This document shows, piece by piece, positions 24,525-36,989 of a DNA stretch of 64,000 bases. This stretch comes from Fragum whitleyi (Eukaryota; Mollusca; Bivalvia; Cardiida; Cardiidae). The notes beneath the pieces were generated by a model. It was not told the origin of the DNA. It was given only the letters and a program-made list of their open reading frames with translations, and did not search any database. Position 1 is the first letter of the stretch. Every line of letters starts with the position of its first letter. The stretch covers positions 94,103,232 through 94,167,231 of the forward strand of contig OX411544.1 in the NCBI GenBank assembly GCA_948146395.1, written 5' to 3'. Position numbers and translations under genes: made by a program.

Positions 24525-25838
24525 ATGGCTCAACAAAAGAAAACCAAGCGATACCTTTCAGACTCGGAAGATGAAAATATAAGCATGCCTTCCTTCCCAA
24601 AATTCCTGATAATTGAAAGTTTAGATGAGGACAATTCAATCGCAGAACTATCTCCATTTATCATAGAAAAACAAATAAGAGCAATCGTCGGTACGCCAAA
24701 GTCTGTCAAAAGTTTAAAAAATGGAACCCTCCTTGTTGAAGTAACCAAAAAGGCTCAATCTGATAATTTACTGAATACATCTAAATTTTTCAACCAAAGA
24801 GTAGAAGTCTATGCCCACAAAAAACTAAACCAGTCCAAAGGTGTCATCCGATGCAAAGAACTAAACAACTGCTTGATACACGAAATTGAACAAAATCTCA
24901 GATCTCAAGGTGTAAAACAAGTCAAAAGAGTAGAATTTAAGAAAGGTGGCAAAACAACTAGAACTAACACATATATTTTGACTTTCGCCGAACCGACATT
25001 GCCCAAGGAAATTAAAATCGGCTTTCAAAAAGTACATGTTGATGTGTTTGTCCCAAATCCTCTGCGATGCTTTAATTGCCAGAGATTTGGGCACCACGAA
25101 GATAAATGTAGAACAAACAAAGTATGTAGGAAATGCTCATATACAGGTGATATTGATGAACTTGATGAAGAAACTTGTCAAAATGACTTTAAATGTTTCA
25201 ATTGCGAACAGGATCATCCATCAAGTTCACGACTCTGCCCAAAATTCAAAAAGGAAAAGGAGATTTTGAACGTAAAATACAGACAATCACTTTCCTTCTT
25301 CGAGGCAAGGAAAATTGTAGAGTCTAGGGAAGAATTACTTAAAAGCGACACTTCCTATGCCAGTAAAGCTAAACCTACTTCAGAATCAACACCAAAGCCA
25401 AAAGAGTGCAGTTCTTGCGACCGTCTGTTAAAAATTCTTTCTGAATTGTTTCCGGATGTCCGAGATAAAATCAATAAAATCATGTCTGGTGAAGAGCCTT
25501 ATGTTAACGTGTCAAATACCAAAGGTGTAGAAAATAAAACAAACAATCCTGAAAAGAATAAACCAGTTACTCGTCCTTCTCAGGTCAATGTTAATAAGGA
25601 TAAACCGTCTACAAAAGATAAATCTTCAAGCAAAAACCCTTCAGAGTCTGTTCAACAGAGACGGACTCGCATTAATCTGGAGAAGGTCTCTCCTCCTCCA
25701 GTTTCAACAGGTAATCGCTTCCAACAGTTAAGCGATTCAGATGACGAGGAGGATATGGACGTACACCAGGCTTCGGATTCGAAACCTGCTCCGCCTCCTT
25801 CAACCTCCATTCAAATCAAAAGCAAACAGATGCAATAA
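24525..25838 (+). CDS. LINE ORF1, gag-like nucleic-acid-binding protein (intact, 437 aa)
   Basis: The frame is uninterrupted from the ATG at 24525 (MAQQKKTKRYLSDSEDE) to TAA; an upstream in-frame GTG at 24486 is a less likely start. Residues about 25-170 form a basic domain, probably RRM-like. They are followed by zinc knuckles beginning CFNCQRFGHHEDKC (CX2CX4HX4C) at about residue 183, a Cys-rich middle knuckle starting VCRKC, and KCFNCEQDHPSSSRLC. The C-terminal third is low-complexity, Lys/Pro/Ser-rich, ending in acidic DSDDEEDMD. This is the known layout of Jockey/I-group ORF1, which coats LINE RNA. The protein is predicted from sequence and its intactness contrasts with ORF2. Confidence 0.9.
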   Translation: MAQQKKTKRYLSDSEDENISMPSFPKFLIIESLDEDNSIAELSPFIIEKQIRAIVGTPKSVKSLKNGTLLVEVTKKAQSDNLLNTSKFFNQRVEVYAHKKLNQSKGVIRCKELNNCLIHEIEQNLRSQGVKQVKRVEFKKGGKTTRTNTYILTFAEPTLPKEIKIGFQKVHVDVFVPNPLRCFNCQRFGHHEDKCRTNKVCRKCSYTGDIDELDEETCQNDFKCFNCEQDHPSSSRLCPKFKKEKEILNVKYRQSLSFFEARKIVESREELLKSDTSYASKAKPTSESTPKPKECSSCDRLLKILSELFPDVRDKINKIMSGEEPYVNVSNTKGVENKTNNPEKNKPVTRPSQVNVNKDKPSTKDKSSSKNPSESVQQRRTRINLEKVSPPPVSTGNRFQQLSDSDDEEDMDVHQASDSKPAPPPSTSIQIKSKQMQ

Positions 25839-25935
25839 GGCAAGGTGCAAACAAAATAAACCTAACAGCAGTTGAATAATGGGTAGTTTCCCACTTCCAT
25901 TATTAAGTGGTTTTATTTTTTCTTTAACCTCCATA

Positions 25936-28900
25936 ATGGCGAATAACATTATACAATGGAATTGTCGCAGCATCAAGGCTAATTTTGAAGAACTTAATCT
26001 TCTAGTTAACAAACAAAAACCAGCTGCAGTATGTTTACAAGAAACGTTTCTAAAAGACACAGATGAGTTATCTCTGAAATATCACTCTTGCTTTTTTACT
26101 AACTTGACAGATCGCGAGAAAGCGTCTGGTGGCGTTGGAATTATTGTAAATAATAATATCCCTCACCGTCATGCCAGTCTAGATATTTCTTTGCAAGCAG
26201 TAGCTGTAAGTGTCTCGCTAAATAAAACATTTACATAATGTTCTGTTTATCTTCCTCCTAGCTTCCCTGTAGATGGTAGAAAACTTGATAATTTCGTTGA
26301 CCAACTACCACAACCTTTTATACTTATGGGAGATTTCAATTCTCATCATAAGTTATGGGGATGCTCCAATACAGACGACAAAGGACGTACTGTTGAGGAT
26401 TTTGTAACTAGGCATGATCTCGTTTTATTGAATAATCAATCTAAAACTTATCTTCATCCTGCAACTCGAAATTACTCTTCACTGGATTTGACTATTTGCA
26501 GTCCTGATAGTTTTCCTGGTTTTTCATGGAAAGTTCTTTCCGACCTTCATGGTAGTGACCATTTCCCTATTCAGAGCTCCGAATTAGGACCATCTGTTCA
26601 GGAGCGCCCAAGGCGTTGGAAACTCCATAAGGCTAATTGTGAACTTTATAGAACTACCTGTGAACAATTGATAAATCCAGAAGCCTTTGATGAATGGGAA
26701 ACTCTGCAGAACTGTTTACATCTTTACTTTATTCTGCTGCAGAAAAAACTATTCCACAAACATCGCCTGACCTAAAGAACCCAAACAAGCCATGGTTCAA
26801 TGATTGCAAACAGGTTATAGCCGAGAGGAAACGTGCTCTTAGAGCATTTGGCTTAAGGCCTTCAAAGGAAAATCTTTACAAATTCAAAATTGCACCAGGT
26901 GCGAAAGCACGTCGCACTATACAACAAAGTAAGCGTACGTCTTAGAGACAGTATGTCTCTTGATTAAATTCCAGATCATCTGTCAAAAAGACTTGGGACA
27001 TGATACGTAAAATTAATGGAAAGAATACATCACTAAGTGTTGGCCATCTTCAAACAGATGAAGATAATACAGTTTCTTCGAAACATGATATTGCTAATAT
27101 ATTAGCAGGCACGTTTGCCAAGAAATCTTCCTCTACTAATTATTCGCCTACGTTTCAGAAGTTTCAAGGTGAAAAAGAAAAATCTAAACTTAATTTTAGT
27201 TCCAGTATTCTGGAACACTATAATAGAGACTTTTCCGTTTAGGAATTGAAAAAAGCTTAAAAAAAGTGTCACGACACTGCTATCGGATCAGATGCTATTC
27301 ATGATCAGTTCCTCAAACGTTTGCCGTCTCGTTCCCTTCATTGCCTACTTGAAATGTATAATCAGGTATGCACAACGGGAAGCATTCCAGCCTCTTGACG
27401 GGATGCTATCGTTATTCCAATGCCTAAACCAGGTAAAGATTCCACAAATCCATCTAATTATCGCCCTACTGCTTTAACTAGTTGTATTTGCAAGACCATG
27501 GAAAAGAATGGTAAATAATCGTCTTGTCTGGTTTCTTGAAAAGAATCACCTTATTACTCAAGTCCAAAGTGGCTTTCGTAAACAGAGAAGCACTCTTGCT
27601 CATCTTGTTCGCTTTGAGACATTTATTCGAGAAGCCTTTATAAAGAAGGAACACGTTGTTTCTGATTTTTTCGATCTTGAAAGTGCTTATGACACCACTT
27701 GGAAGTATGGAATTATGAACGACCTCTATGATTTCGGTATTCGAGGTCGCCTTGCCTTTTTCATCTCAGCTTTTTTGGATGAACGTCAGTTTAGAGTCCG
27801 TGTTGGTAATACTTTATCTAATCCTCATGAACAAGAAATGGGTGTCCCCCAGGGAAGTATTTTATCGGTGACACTATTAAGTGTCAAAATAAACAACATC
27901 GTAAAAACCGTTTGCCCTGGTGTGGAATGTTTTCTATATGTTCATGACTTCTGCATCTGTTACAGATCAAAACACATATGAACAATTGAAAGACAGTTGC
28001 AGCAAGTTTTAAACAATCTTTCAAAATGGTCTAAGACGGCTTCAAATTTTCAAAGACAAAAACTATATGTATGCATTTTTGTTTATCAAGGAAAGTGCAC
28101 TCCGATCCAGAATTAAAGTTGGACCGAGTGCCGATTGAAATTGTTATAGAATTTAAGTTCTCAGGACTCCGTTTTTATTCTAAACTGTCGTTTATTCCAC
28201 ATGTTAATAATTTGAAAAATAAATGCCAAAAGGCACTTAATCTTTTACGTGTTGTATCCAGTATGGATTGGGGAGCCGATAAAAAGGTTCTATTACGCCT
28301 TTATAGGGCACTTGTTACATCAAAGCTAGACTATGACTGTGTTGTTTATGGTTCTGCACGCCCTTCATACCTTCGCAAACTTGATACTATTCATAATCAA
28401 GGATTGCGTTTGGCGTTGGGCGCATTTAGAACGTCACCAGTTAACAGTCTTTATACAGAAGCAAATGAGCCTTCTTTAAATTTACGAAGGAAAAAGCTTT
28501 CTTTACAATATTATTTAAAACTTAAATCCAATCCCGATAATCCTACTCATATAGTTTTGTTTGATCCAAAATATAGAAAGGATTTTGAAAAGAAAAAGAA
28601 CCCTATTCTTCCCTTCAGTTTGCGTTGTGAGGCTGATGTAAATTCTCTAGAATTTTATCTAGAGGACGTGGCAGAACATATTGTTCCTAATGTTCCTTTG
28701 TGGACATATAAAAGCCCCACGTTTCTTTATGATCTTACTTCCAGCAAAAAGGATACAACAGATCCAACTATTTTTAAAACAAAGTTCTTGGAAGTCCTAC
28801 ACATCATACGAAGAGATATACACAGACGGTTCAAAAGGTGGCTAAAAAGTTGCTTCAGCCACTATTTTAGATGGCGAAAAATATCAATTCCGCCTTCCTT

Positions 28901-29101
28901 ATAACTCTTCCATTTTTTTCAGCCGAGCTTAAGGCCATTGATCTCGCACTCGATCATATGATCGCAGAACGTTTCTCTCGCTATATTATTTATACTGACT
29001 CTATGTCATGCATGCAAGCGATTGAGCATGAGAAAACTGACAATCCCCTTATTGTAAGATTACTCGATAAAATAGCCCAGCTAAATGATGTTGATCTTTA
29101 A
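25936..29101 (+). pseudogene. LINE ORF2 (endonuclease, reverse transcriptase, RNase H), multiply broken
   Basis: From ATG 25936 the endonuclease keeps its signature residues: QWNCRSIK, CLQETF, MGDFNSHHKLWG, SLDLTIC and SDHFPI. Breaks follow: an in-frame TAA at 26236-26238, a frameshift near 26700, a stop near 26943, a stop at 27240 and further shifts before 27508. The RT palm reads FFDLESAYDTTWKYG, then GVPQGSILS, but the catalytic box at about 27943 is YVHD instead of the usual Y(V/A)DD, so one metal-binding aspartate is lost. A TGA follows SKHI at 27979. The thumb and connection (28071-28800) are open. RNase H is visible as YTDGSKGG, AELKAIDLALDHM and IIYTDSMSCMQAI, with a stop and a T-run frameshift (28910-28922), and ends before the last catalytic block. 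The copy cannot encode an active enzyme. Confidence 0.9.
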
Positions 29102-29102
29102 A

Positions 29103-30115
29103 GTTCTTCTTCTTCTGAAACAGCAGCCCTACAGCCTTGAAATTTGGCATGGATGATCAGCTCATAGACTTTAATGAAAATAGCTAAAATCATTTCTGTT
29201 GGGCCACCAGGTGCGGAGCACCAGGGGGGAGGGGGTAGTACTTTGGGTAAATCTTGTAATCTTTAACCTTCTTCTTCTTCTGAACCACAAGCCCTACAGA
29301 CTTGAAAATTGGCATGGAGGATCAGCTCATAGACCTCAATATGAATAGCTAAAATCTTATTTGTAGGGCCTCCAGGTGCGAAGCACCAAGGGGGAGGGGG
29401 TAGTACTTTGATGAAAATTTTGTAATCTTTAACCTTTTTCTTCTTCTGAACCAGGAGTCCTACAGATTTGAATATTGGCATGGATGATCAGCATATGGAC
29501 CTTTATAAAACAGCCAAAATCATGACTGTAGATTCACCAGGTGCGGAGCACCAAGGGGGAGAGGGTAGTACTTACTTTTGTGGAAATTTTGTAAATTTTA
29601 ACCTTCTTCTTCTTCTGAACCACAAGCCCTACAGACTTGAAAATTGGCATGGAGGATCAGCTCATAGACCTTAATAAAAATAGCTAAAATCATGACTGTA
29701 AAGCCACCAGGTGCGGAGCACCAAGGGGGAGGGGTTAGTTCTTTTGTGAAAATTTTGTAACTTTAATCTTCATCTTCTATGAACCAGGAGCCCTACAGAC
29801 TTCAATATTGGCATGAATGTAGGGCCACCAGATGCGGAGCATTAGGGGGCAGGGGATAGTACTTTGGATCAATTTTGAAATCTTTAACCTTATTCTTCTC
29901 CTGGATCAGGAACCCTACAGACTGAAAATTGTCATGGGTGATCAATATATTGACATTAATAAAAAGAGCTAAAATCATGACTGTAGGGTCACCTGGTGCT
30001 GAGTGTCTTGGGGAGGGGGTAGTACTTTCTCTTTTTCTGTGGTTGCATGGACATACCTAGGTAATGAAGCTTTTTTCTCAGGTGAGCGACCCAGGGCCAA
30101 CGGCCCTCTTGTTTA
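29103..30115 (+). mobile_element. HINE-like element with ~165-bp units, 5' end missing
   Basis: Five to six degenerate tandem units begin CTTCTTCTTCTGAA and contain CCCTACAGACTTGAAAATTG, a GGTGCGGAGCACCA palindrome and GGGGGAGGGGGTAGTACTTT. The right end has TCAGGTGAGC at 30078-30087, the hairpin GGGCCAACGGCCC at 30094-30106 and CTTGTTT, the same terminal signature as the elements at 3081 and 46197. No AGCTCACCTGAGC head is present; the block abuts the truncated RNase H of the LINE. Confidence 0.75.
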
Positions 30116-30116
30116 A

Positions 30117-30345
30117 CATTTTAGCAAGGCTTTTAAAGCGATGGAAAGCAAGAGTTCCATTTACCTATAGGGATCGTAAGCCAAATTCCGAACTCACTTC
30201 AAAGGAAAATGTCGAACGGTATACTTAATAATTTAAGCAAGGCTTTTTAGGCGAGGGAAAGCAATAATTCCATTTATTATAGGGATCGTAAGCTAAATTC
30301 CGAACTCACTTCAAAGGAAAAATGTCGAACGGTATGCTCACTATA
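30117..30345. repeat. 113-bp tandem duplication
   Basis: AGCAAGGCTTTT starts at 30123 and again at 30236, and both copies continue with TAGGGATCGTAAG, AAATTCCGAACTCACTTC and AATGTCGAACGGTAT. It follows immediately after the HINE-like terminus. No coding role is seen. Confidence 0.9.
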
Positions 30346-33300
30346 TAGCAGTTAATTTCCAATGCATAGATTACTACGTCCAATACCGCTTTGCAGACAG
30401 GCGGGACCCGCGTTTTTATAACTTTAGTTGAGTTGATTGGTTTGCTACTAGTCAGTCAATTTATCCATTCGATCATATCGTCTAAAAATCGTAGTAATGC
30501 TGTTTTTCGATGGGCACAAGCTCGTCGGCTCTTATTTTACATTGAATTGAATTCCATAAAGAAGTTGTATTTTACTGTTGGAACACAAGAAATTAATAGG
30601 GTCAATTTCTCCCTTCCCCACAATATGATCAACCCTATACTCTTACCCCATAATTTTTTTAATTTCTACCCTAGATATATATCAAATTACACTCATGTTG
30701 ATTTATTGTCTGCAACCTTTTCCAAGTTTGACCTGTCTAAAATTGTGTCGTCTGCTTAAGGGTTTAAGATGGGACAAGTCTTTTAAATTTTTCTAATTTA
30801 GATTAATCCATTACAAGACAACAAATGTCTGGACAGGTCCAAAGTGTAAAGGATTGCATGTTACATACAATATGTGGACAAATTAGTAAAATTTGGAGCA
30901 GAAAGGGGGGACAATATTAGTGAGAAAGGAGAAAGTGTTGGTTAGCAGCACTTTCTTCTTTTCCCTATTAGCAAGGTCATCCGCAAAGATAAAATATAAA
31001 AGTTATGTATCTTTGACACAGCAGTGATTCTAGCAGTGATAAGTAAGAAAATATTTGGTAAACATGACAAGGACAAGGTAAATAATCAAGGTTATATTCC
31101 AGAAAATTGACTTCGTGTGTTGTTTCGTCTATTCGGTTCCCTCGCCTTCAGTACTATCAGTACTTTGATTTTAGCAAAGCGTAGTGATATGCAAGCACTG
31201 CGTTGGACACACAAGGCACTTATTGTGGCACTTAAGTAAATGACGTATACTAGACCTATTTTTTTGCGCGCACTCGAGCACGAAAAAGCTACGTAGTACA
31301 CACGTTGTTCGGGTTTTGACTCGATTATCTTTTTCCTAGGCAATTTCCAGGATACAGGGTTGTTTACTATTACCTGCTAAACCAAGCCAATAAGCTATAA
31401 GGATAGTTTAATTTGACCTATAAGAAACGAGTAATTCTCAAAGTATAGTTCATTTATTTAAATAACTTGTTCTCGTAAAATCATTTTGATCTAGTATTTC
31501 TTAGATAAGTGGCTGTATTTGGGTTTGGGGCTGGGAGGCGCCTTCACGCATGCTGAAAAATAAAAATAAGGTCGTCTTTATTTTTATCATTAACATCAAA
31601 TTTTCCAAAACGTTAAACGTACCTTACTTTATTTACAATCATTTTACAAAAAAAAGAAATCAATAAAAAGTAGATCTTGCTAAGCACTCTCTTCTTATTT
31701 GAGGGTAGTCTTTGGAAGTAATTAGAGTGAAGTAGTAAGGTTTGTCCTTAGCCAAAGCCGGTACTGATAAAATTAATGCCTATAATAAGTAAGATTAAAG
31801 GTGGTCGCTTAGTTACAAGTCAGGACATGCGTGCTGCTGTATTTTTTTTTTTTTTTTTTTTTTGTCCCGCCATCGTAATTCCTCCCTTACTGTAGCATTT
31901 TAAAACAAGAACAAGTGGATACCAAACGATCCATATAGTGAAAAATCTTAGTCGAAAAAGGGAAATAATTCAAAGGAAAATACAACTATATCTTCCTTGA
32001 TAAAATGAACTGCTCCATTGGAAATATATACACATGTTGCAAGCAGATGCCTTGAACATTAGCTGAGATATGGCTTATGGTATATACTAAGCAAAAAAGA
32101 AACTTCACATTACTTACTGACGGTTGCAGTGTCGCTATGAAACAATATAAGTCGAAAATGTTACTATTACTTGTAACCTGAAGCAATATCCGACGAAATC
32201 TTTCGTACTTAAAGTCTTTCCAATATCATGAGTGACCAACGTCTAAACTAAACACCCATAATTGTCATGCAATTATCCTTCCAATGATGAAATGGATGAG
32301 AAAATATGCGATGGAAACATCTTATCTCGAGCGACACTTCTAGTGGTTGGGAGCCGATTTGTTTTTATATAATATGGTTTTAAACGTAGCTTTAGTTTTA
32401 CATTTAAAACGGCTGGTGCGCTTATCGATAGTTTCTTGTCGTCTCTCACGGCATGACTAGAACATTTCATCCGAGCAACAGTCGCCCTTCAACCTTAGGC
32501 GTATCACGCACTTATTCTGTTGGAGACAAATGACAAAAATTACAATGGGATGAAAGATGGCTGAGACGGAGATCGAAACCAAGACCTCATGACTGAAAAC
32601 AAGACGCGTTACCGAGTGTTTGAACCAGGCTTGGTAGGTCTAAACCAAGATGTTAAAATGTGAATTGCTAGTCCCGAGTAACCAAACTTAGGCGTTATAA
32701 ATAGACATGCAAGCTCTATCCAAACCCGTAGTCTGATTTCTGCCTTTTCAAATTGTCATGGCAAACCTGTCTAAATAACAATGTGCAAACGTACCAATGC
32801 CAAGGATAAAGTGTGAATGAGTAAGCAAAATCACTAAAATGAACTTTTGGTAGCTCAACACGAGTATGTGACCAAACCCGGAAGTGATAGACGCACTAGC
32901 CCGGGCTCGCTTGAATTTGGCAAAATCCTGCGTCTGTGCAGTCTTTGTTGTCAGCCCGACTCGCACATGTCAATGAATTTGGCATATGGTCACTGAAAGC
33001 CCTTTAAAACAAACCAAGAAGTATGTAAAGTTTATTTTTTGCTAAGTATAGTTTGTAACACCGCCGATTCCTACGCATACATAGCATATACATTTGTACC
33101 TTCAACGAAAGGGTAGCGGCAATTACTCAATATCAAGTCGACCTAAAGAACAAATAATCATTTATCCATTTTACTATTGAATGGCATGGAAACAGAATTG
33201 TTTCATTTTTGCAATTTTTGTTTCATTGTAGTTAAACTACTTTGAGATTTATTAAACTTACGATCCTTGTGGCTTACAGGAACCAAATCGTTCAGCGATA

Positions 33301-34417
33301 GCCCAAATCTCATTTTCAAGATACGATTTATTTTGGCAAGAATATGTCGGTTTGGGTGAGGATGTCTAGTATCAGCACTTATGTATGGATCAGCACACTT
33401 GTCTCCGGTGACCGACGGCTTTGTACATCCAGACGACACGCTATAGGTTTTATAGTCTGTTTCAAGTATGTACCATTCTCCAGAATATACGTTACCTACA
33501 TTTATATAAAAAAGGCAATTTCTCTTTCATGTTGAGAATATTCTTGATATCGTATGGTGTGCTATGTAGACAAGTTTACGATATGATTTAACAAATAGCA
33601 TGCTTAAACATTACTAAACAATGTATTTAATGTTTAGATCGTTCATGGTCCTACAAAAAGGAGTATCAAACATATGGGTTTCTTTTGTTCTCCAAAAGCT
33701 ACGAAAACATTATTTTGTAAAAGGCATATTATTGCTTACACAAAATTCGATCAAGAGTCTCTACAATTTTGGTATGAACCATACTGATCCCCGTCTATTT
33801 CGGTGTAATATTACTAAAAGTTTTAATTCTTTGTCCACTTTTCATCCTGGAAATTTGTTCTCTAATTTTAATAGCACTTTTGTTAATAGAAAATTAAACA
33901 TATTATTGCCTTCATCAAAATACTTTATTTTTTTTTTATATATTTTTTTCATAACTTTAATTCAAGCCTTCTCGCAGTTAATGAGATGTAGGTTTTAAAA
34001 CCAGCTTTATCAATTGTACCTTTAAGTTTTTGATAGTTCTCGAGACCAGAAAGCGGACATATAGGATCTATCAAGAGACCTTGTGTGAGAAATGCTGTTC
34101 CTAAAAAAAAGTTCTCTAGATATAAATATTGTTTGGAAAGCCCTGACAAGCTTGATAATTTTTCTGTTCTAGACAAGCTGAAGTTGAGATTGTTTCAAAC
34201 AGTATAATCTTGCAGACTCTCTGTCTCATATAAAAGCATTTTATACAGTTGTACTAATTTTTGGAACAGTCAGATGTCAGAAATACCGCGATTTCGTACG
34301 TTTGATGACGTCATGTTGATGCATATTATAGAGTTATCTTCAAAATTTGTAAAAAGAAGTACAAATATCTCTAATGGCTGCCCGCAATTGAAGACAAACA
34401 TAGGTAGGTGATACATA
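30346..34417. other. 4-kb region without recognised genes
   Basis: Holds a poly-T run near 31843-31865, a tRNA-like SINE at 32510 and scattered chance open frames. The 122-codon frame at 30391-30759 and the 125-codon frame at 33621-33998 are hydrophobic, AT-rich and unsupported by splice sites or similarity. Confidence 0.4.
32510..32660 (-). mobile_element. Degenerate tRNA-derived SINE
   Basis: The minus strand has an A-box-like TGGTTCAAACACTCGGTAAC and, about 40 bp downstream, a B-box-like GGTTTCGATCTCC (32580-32568). The region resembles a tRNA with an AT-rich insertion, like the remnant at 20640. No tail or target duplication was defined. Confidence 0.45.
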
Positions 34418-34565
34418 TATAATATGTACTTAGTGTTTTGTATGAGAAAAAAAATCAAACGAGGTTGGGAGAATTGATCAATGTCGAGGCTCTGCCGAGA
34501 CAATTATCAATTCCCACAACCGAGTTAGATATTTTTTTCATGCAATTCACTAAGTTCGTATTATT
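34418..34565. mobile_element. 148-bp palindromic MITE, copy 1 (inverted relative to copy 2)
   Basis: Almost the whole element is one imperfect palindrome: TATAATATGTACTTAGTG at the left against CACTAAGTTCGTATTAT at the right, with the core GTTGGGAGAATTGATCAATG facing GACAATTATCAATTCC around GAGGCTCTGCCGAG. It is the reverse orientation of the copy at 39376-39522. The transcript would fold into a long hairpin. Confidence 0.85.
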
Positions 34566-35242
34566 TTTTTCTTATAACCCCCATTTGACTTGTTTTCGTA
34601 GATTTTTCTAACAGAAGTGGAAGTTTCTGGAAATAACCGTATTATATCATTGTACATAAAATAACTGTTTGATATCATAAAAGTATACTGGATGCTATTA
34701 CTAGGATATTAGTATAGTTATAAGATAAAATTAAAATCTCATCAATGGGACATAATGCATGGTCCTTAATAAAGACTAAAAGAATAAGCTATGTCGTCAG
34801 ACAAATCTTTTGAATAAACCTATATTTTTAAAATCAATGTTTCTTCTTAAAGGGACATACGAATTTCATTACCTATAGGGTCTTTCTGTCGAAAAATTCC
34901 AGGTGCCTTCAGAGGAGTGAAGCTGACTACGTCAGTGCAAACACCGCCTTGTCTGAAATTTGCAGATCAAAACACTCTCACTTCTTATCCATAGAAACAT
35001 AGAACAAGCTAGTGAAAACCTTCCGGGTCAAAACTTCAAGAAAGCTCGAATTCCAGGAAATGGAGCAGTATTGTCCAAAATAAATTTTGTGAATATTGAG
35101 TATAAAACTGAAACACATGTAAAAAATAGAAATTCACACAGTGCACAGTGACAAATCTAATCGGGGATAAGCATTGATTTGCGTGATGTTAAAATTCATT
35201 CAAACTATTACGGAAGGATTTCTGCTGTACAATATGGAAGGA

Positions 35243-35890
35243 CGCTTAAGGTTCATGTGAAGTGTTTGAGACCAAATGTTAAGGTCAATTCATTTGCCAA
35301 GAAAAGGCAGTATGTCCAGGTATATTATATATTTATGAGCACAAGAAGTTGAGCAACATAAGACGGTTATAGTTATAGCGGTATAGCCAAAACATTGTGG
35401 AAAAGGGTTATTTTGTAGAGATCAAGCAACTGCATGACTGTAGGATAAAATTGGCTCATATTTTAACAAAGTAAAGTGATGGTGTGATGTTGCACCTTAC
35501 CTAACATCTATTTTGAAAACAGACCAAACCGGTTTGACATGTATGATGACAAAATAAATGGAAATTGATTGTTTCAAAAGCGCATTTTGAGATTGAGTTT
35601 TATATCTAAGGTTGTAGTAGTACCTGGATAGTACATAAAAGACTTTACTTTGTTTGAAATATGTGGCAATTGTATCCAACCGTCATGCAGTTGCTTGATC
35701 TGTACAAAATGATCCTTTTCCACAATGGTTTGGCTATACCGCTATAGCTATGACGGTCGTATGTTGCTTAACTGCTTGTGCTCATGAATAGCTTCATTTT
35801 GATATATGATATACCTGGACATACTGCTGCTTCCTAGCAAATGAGTTGCCCTTAAAATTATTCCTAAAACACTTTACATAAACCGTAAAC
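35243..35890. mobile_element. Foldback element with ~215-bp inverted arms
   Basis: The left arm (35243-35454) and right arm (35665-35890) are inverse copies: GCAGTATGTCCAGGTATAT, GAGCACAAG, GGTATAGCCAAAACATTGTG and ATCAAGCAACTGCATGAC each have their reverse complement in the other arm. The spacer is about 210 bp. No protein is encoded. The outer flanks did not give a clear target duplication. Confidence 0.85.
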
Positions 35891-36989
35891 ACTTTAGTGC
35901 TATAGCGTCAGCTATATTCCACTAACTAGAAGCAGAGTCGTCGAAAATGACATCACATTTCAGTTTAATGCGTTTTAGCCCCACTTGATGCAGTAACTTT
36001 TCTTTAAACATTTTCTTCTCTGAAATTACTGATCAGAATTCCACCAAATATCACAGTAATGAAATTTGGGACATACTCTCTCAGATTTCTTCATTTGATT
36101 TTCGTTGTGCTGTTCATATGAGTGTTACAAGCTATCAATGCATAGAAAAAAGGCCCACATGGTGAAATATAAAAAATATTCTTCACTGAAACTGCTGATG
36201 AAAATTCATCTAAACTTCGCAGGAATGATGCTGAGGACATGCTCTTTCGGGATGCCAGTGGAGCGACCTTGCCCTCTTGTGCCTTTTATTTTCAAGAAGC
36301 CATGTAAATTTGAAAATAGAAATGCCAATGAAATACAGTTAAGTTTCAAAAGATTCTATTCCTCTCTTTCAAAATTCCACAAGCAGTGATTTTACTGGCA
36401 TTAAAGTGTAGTATTACATACATTTCAGTTATTTCTATCGATGTTTTTCTAATCGTTTTCCCTTAAATTTGATCGAATATAAAATGATTTGAAAATGATA
36501 TTGACAGAATTCAGGGCGACGCTTTAATTCCAAATTAAAGTTACAAATCCTCAACAAGTACAGTTAATGTATGCATTAATTTAGCTAAGTTCATATTCTA
36601 TGCAATGAAACGTAGAGAAGAAAACGTAAATGCATCAAGTTAATCAATCTTTTTATATAAATTTGATAATTAAACTGTCTTATCAGTAGAATTATCATAC
36701 TATGGGTCTCCCAATATATGGCTTGTATCACCGATCGCTTTTTGATGTATACTTATCATTTTAAAATGTACATACTCAATTGCGCAAAGGGGGAATCTCT
36801 GCGTTTATACAGAGTGACTCTTTTAACTATCATAAACCAAAAACAAAAGGTTTTGTTAATGGACTTAAACTGTATTGCCTATGGCTGCCTACATATATTG
36901 TATTGTATTATGGGCCAGAGGTCTTAATTACTTCAAATAAAATATTGTCATTGTCATCATCATAGTCATTGTTACCGACATCGTCAGAT

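Larger units (their letters stand above)
23930..29101 (+). mobile_element. I/Jockey-like LINE with apurinic endonuclease, RT and RNase H; 3' end lost
   Basis: A non-LTR retrotransposon of about 5.2 kb: a 5' untranslated region with GC-rich blocks near 23935-24490, ORF1 (24525-25838), a 97-bp gap, then a broken ORF2 (25936-29101) with endonuclease, reverse transcriptase and RNase H in that order. RNase H after RT is characteristic of the I group. The sequence stops inside RNase H, where a HINE-like repeat block begins, so the normal 3' end and tail are absent. The left boundary is estimated from where LINE-like leader sequence starts. Confidence 0.85.

Noticed and set aside
30391..30759. 122-codon plus-strand frame as a membrane protein
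   Set aside because: Hydrophobicity follows from AT-rich composition; no splice sites, homologous copy or domain seen.
33483..33496. Another ATACGTTAC copy outside the 4.3-kb element
   Set aside because: A single isolated match without the unit around it is compatible with chance.
33621..33998. 125-codon plus-strand frame
   Set aside because: AT-rich, ends in poly-T-derived Phe/Ile run, no supporting features.
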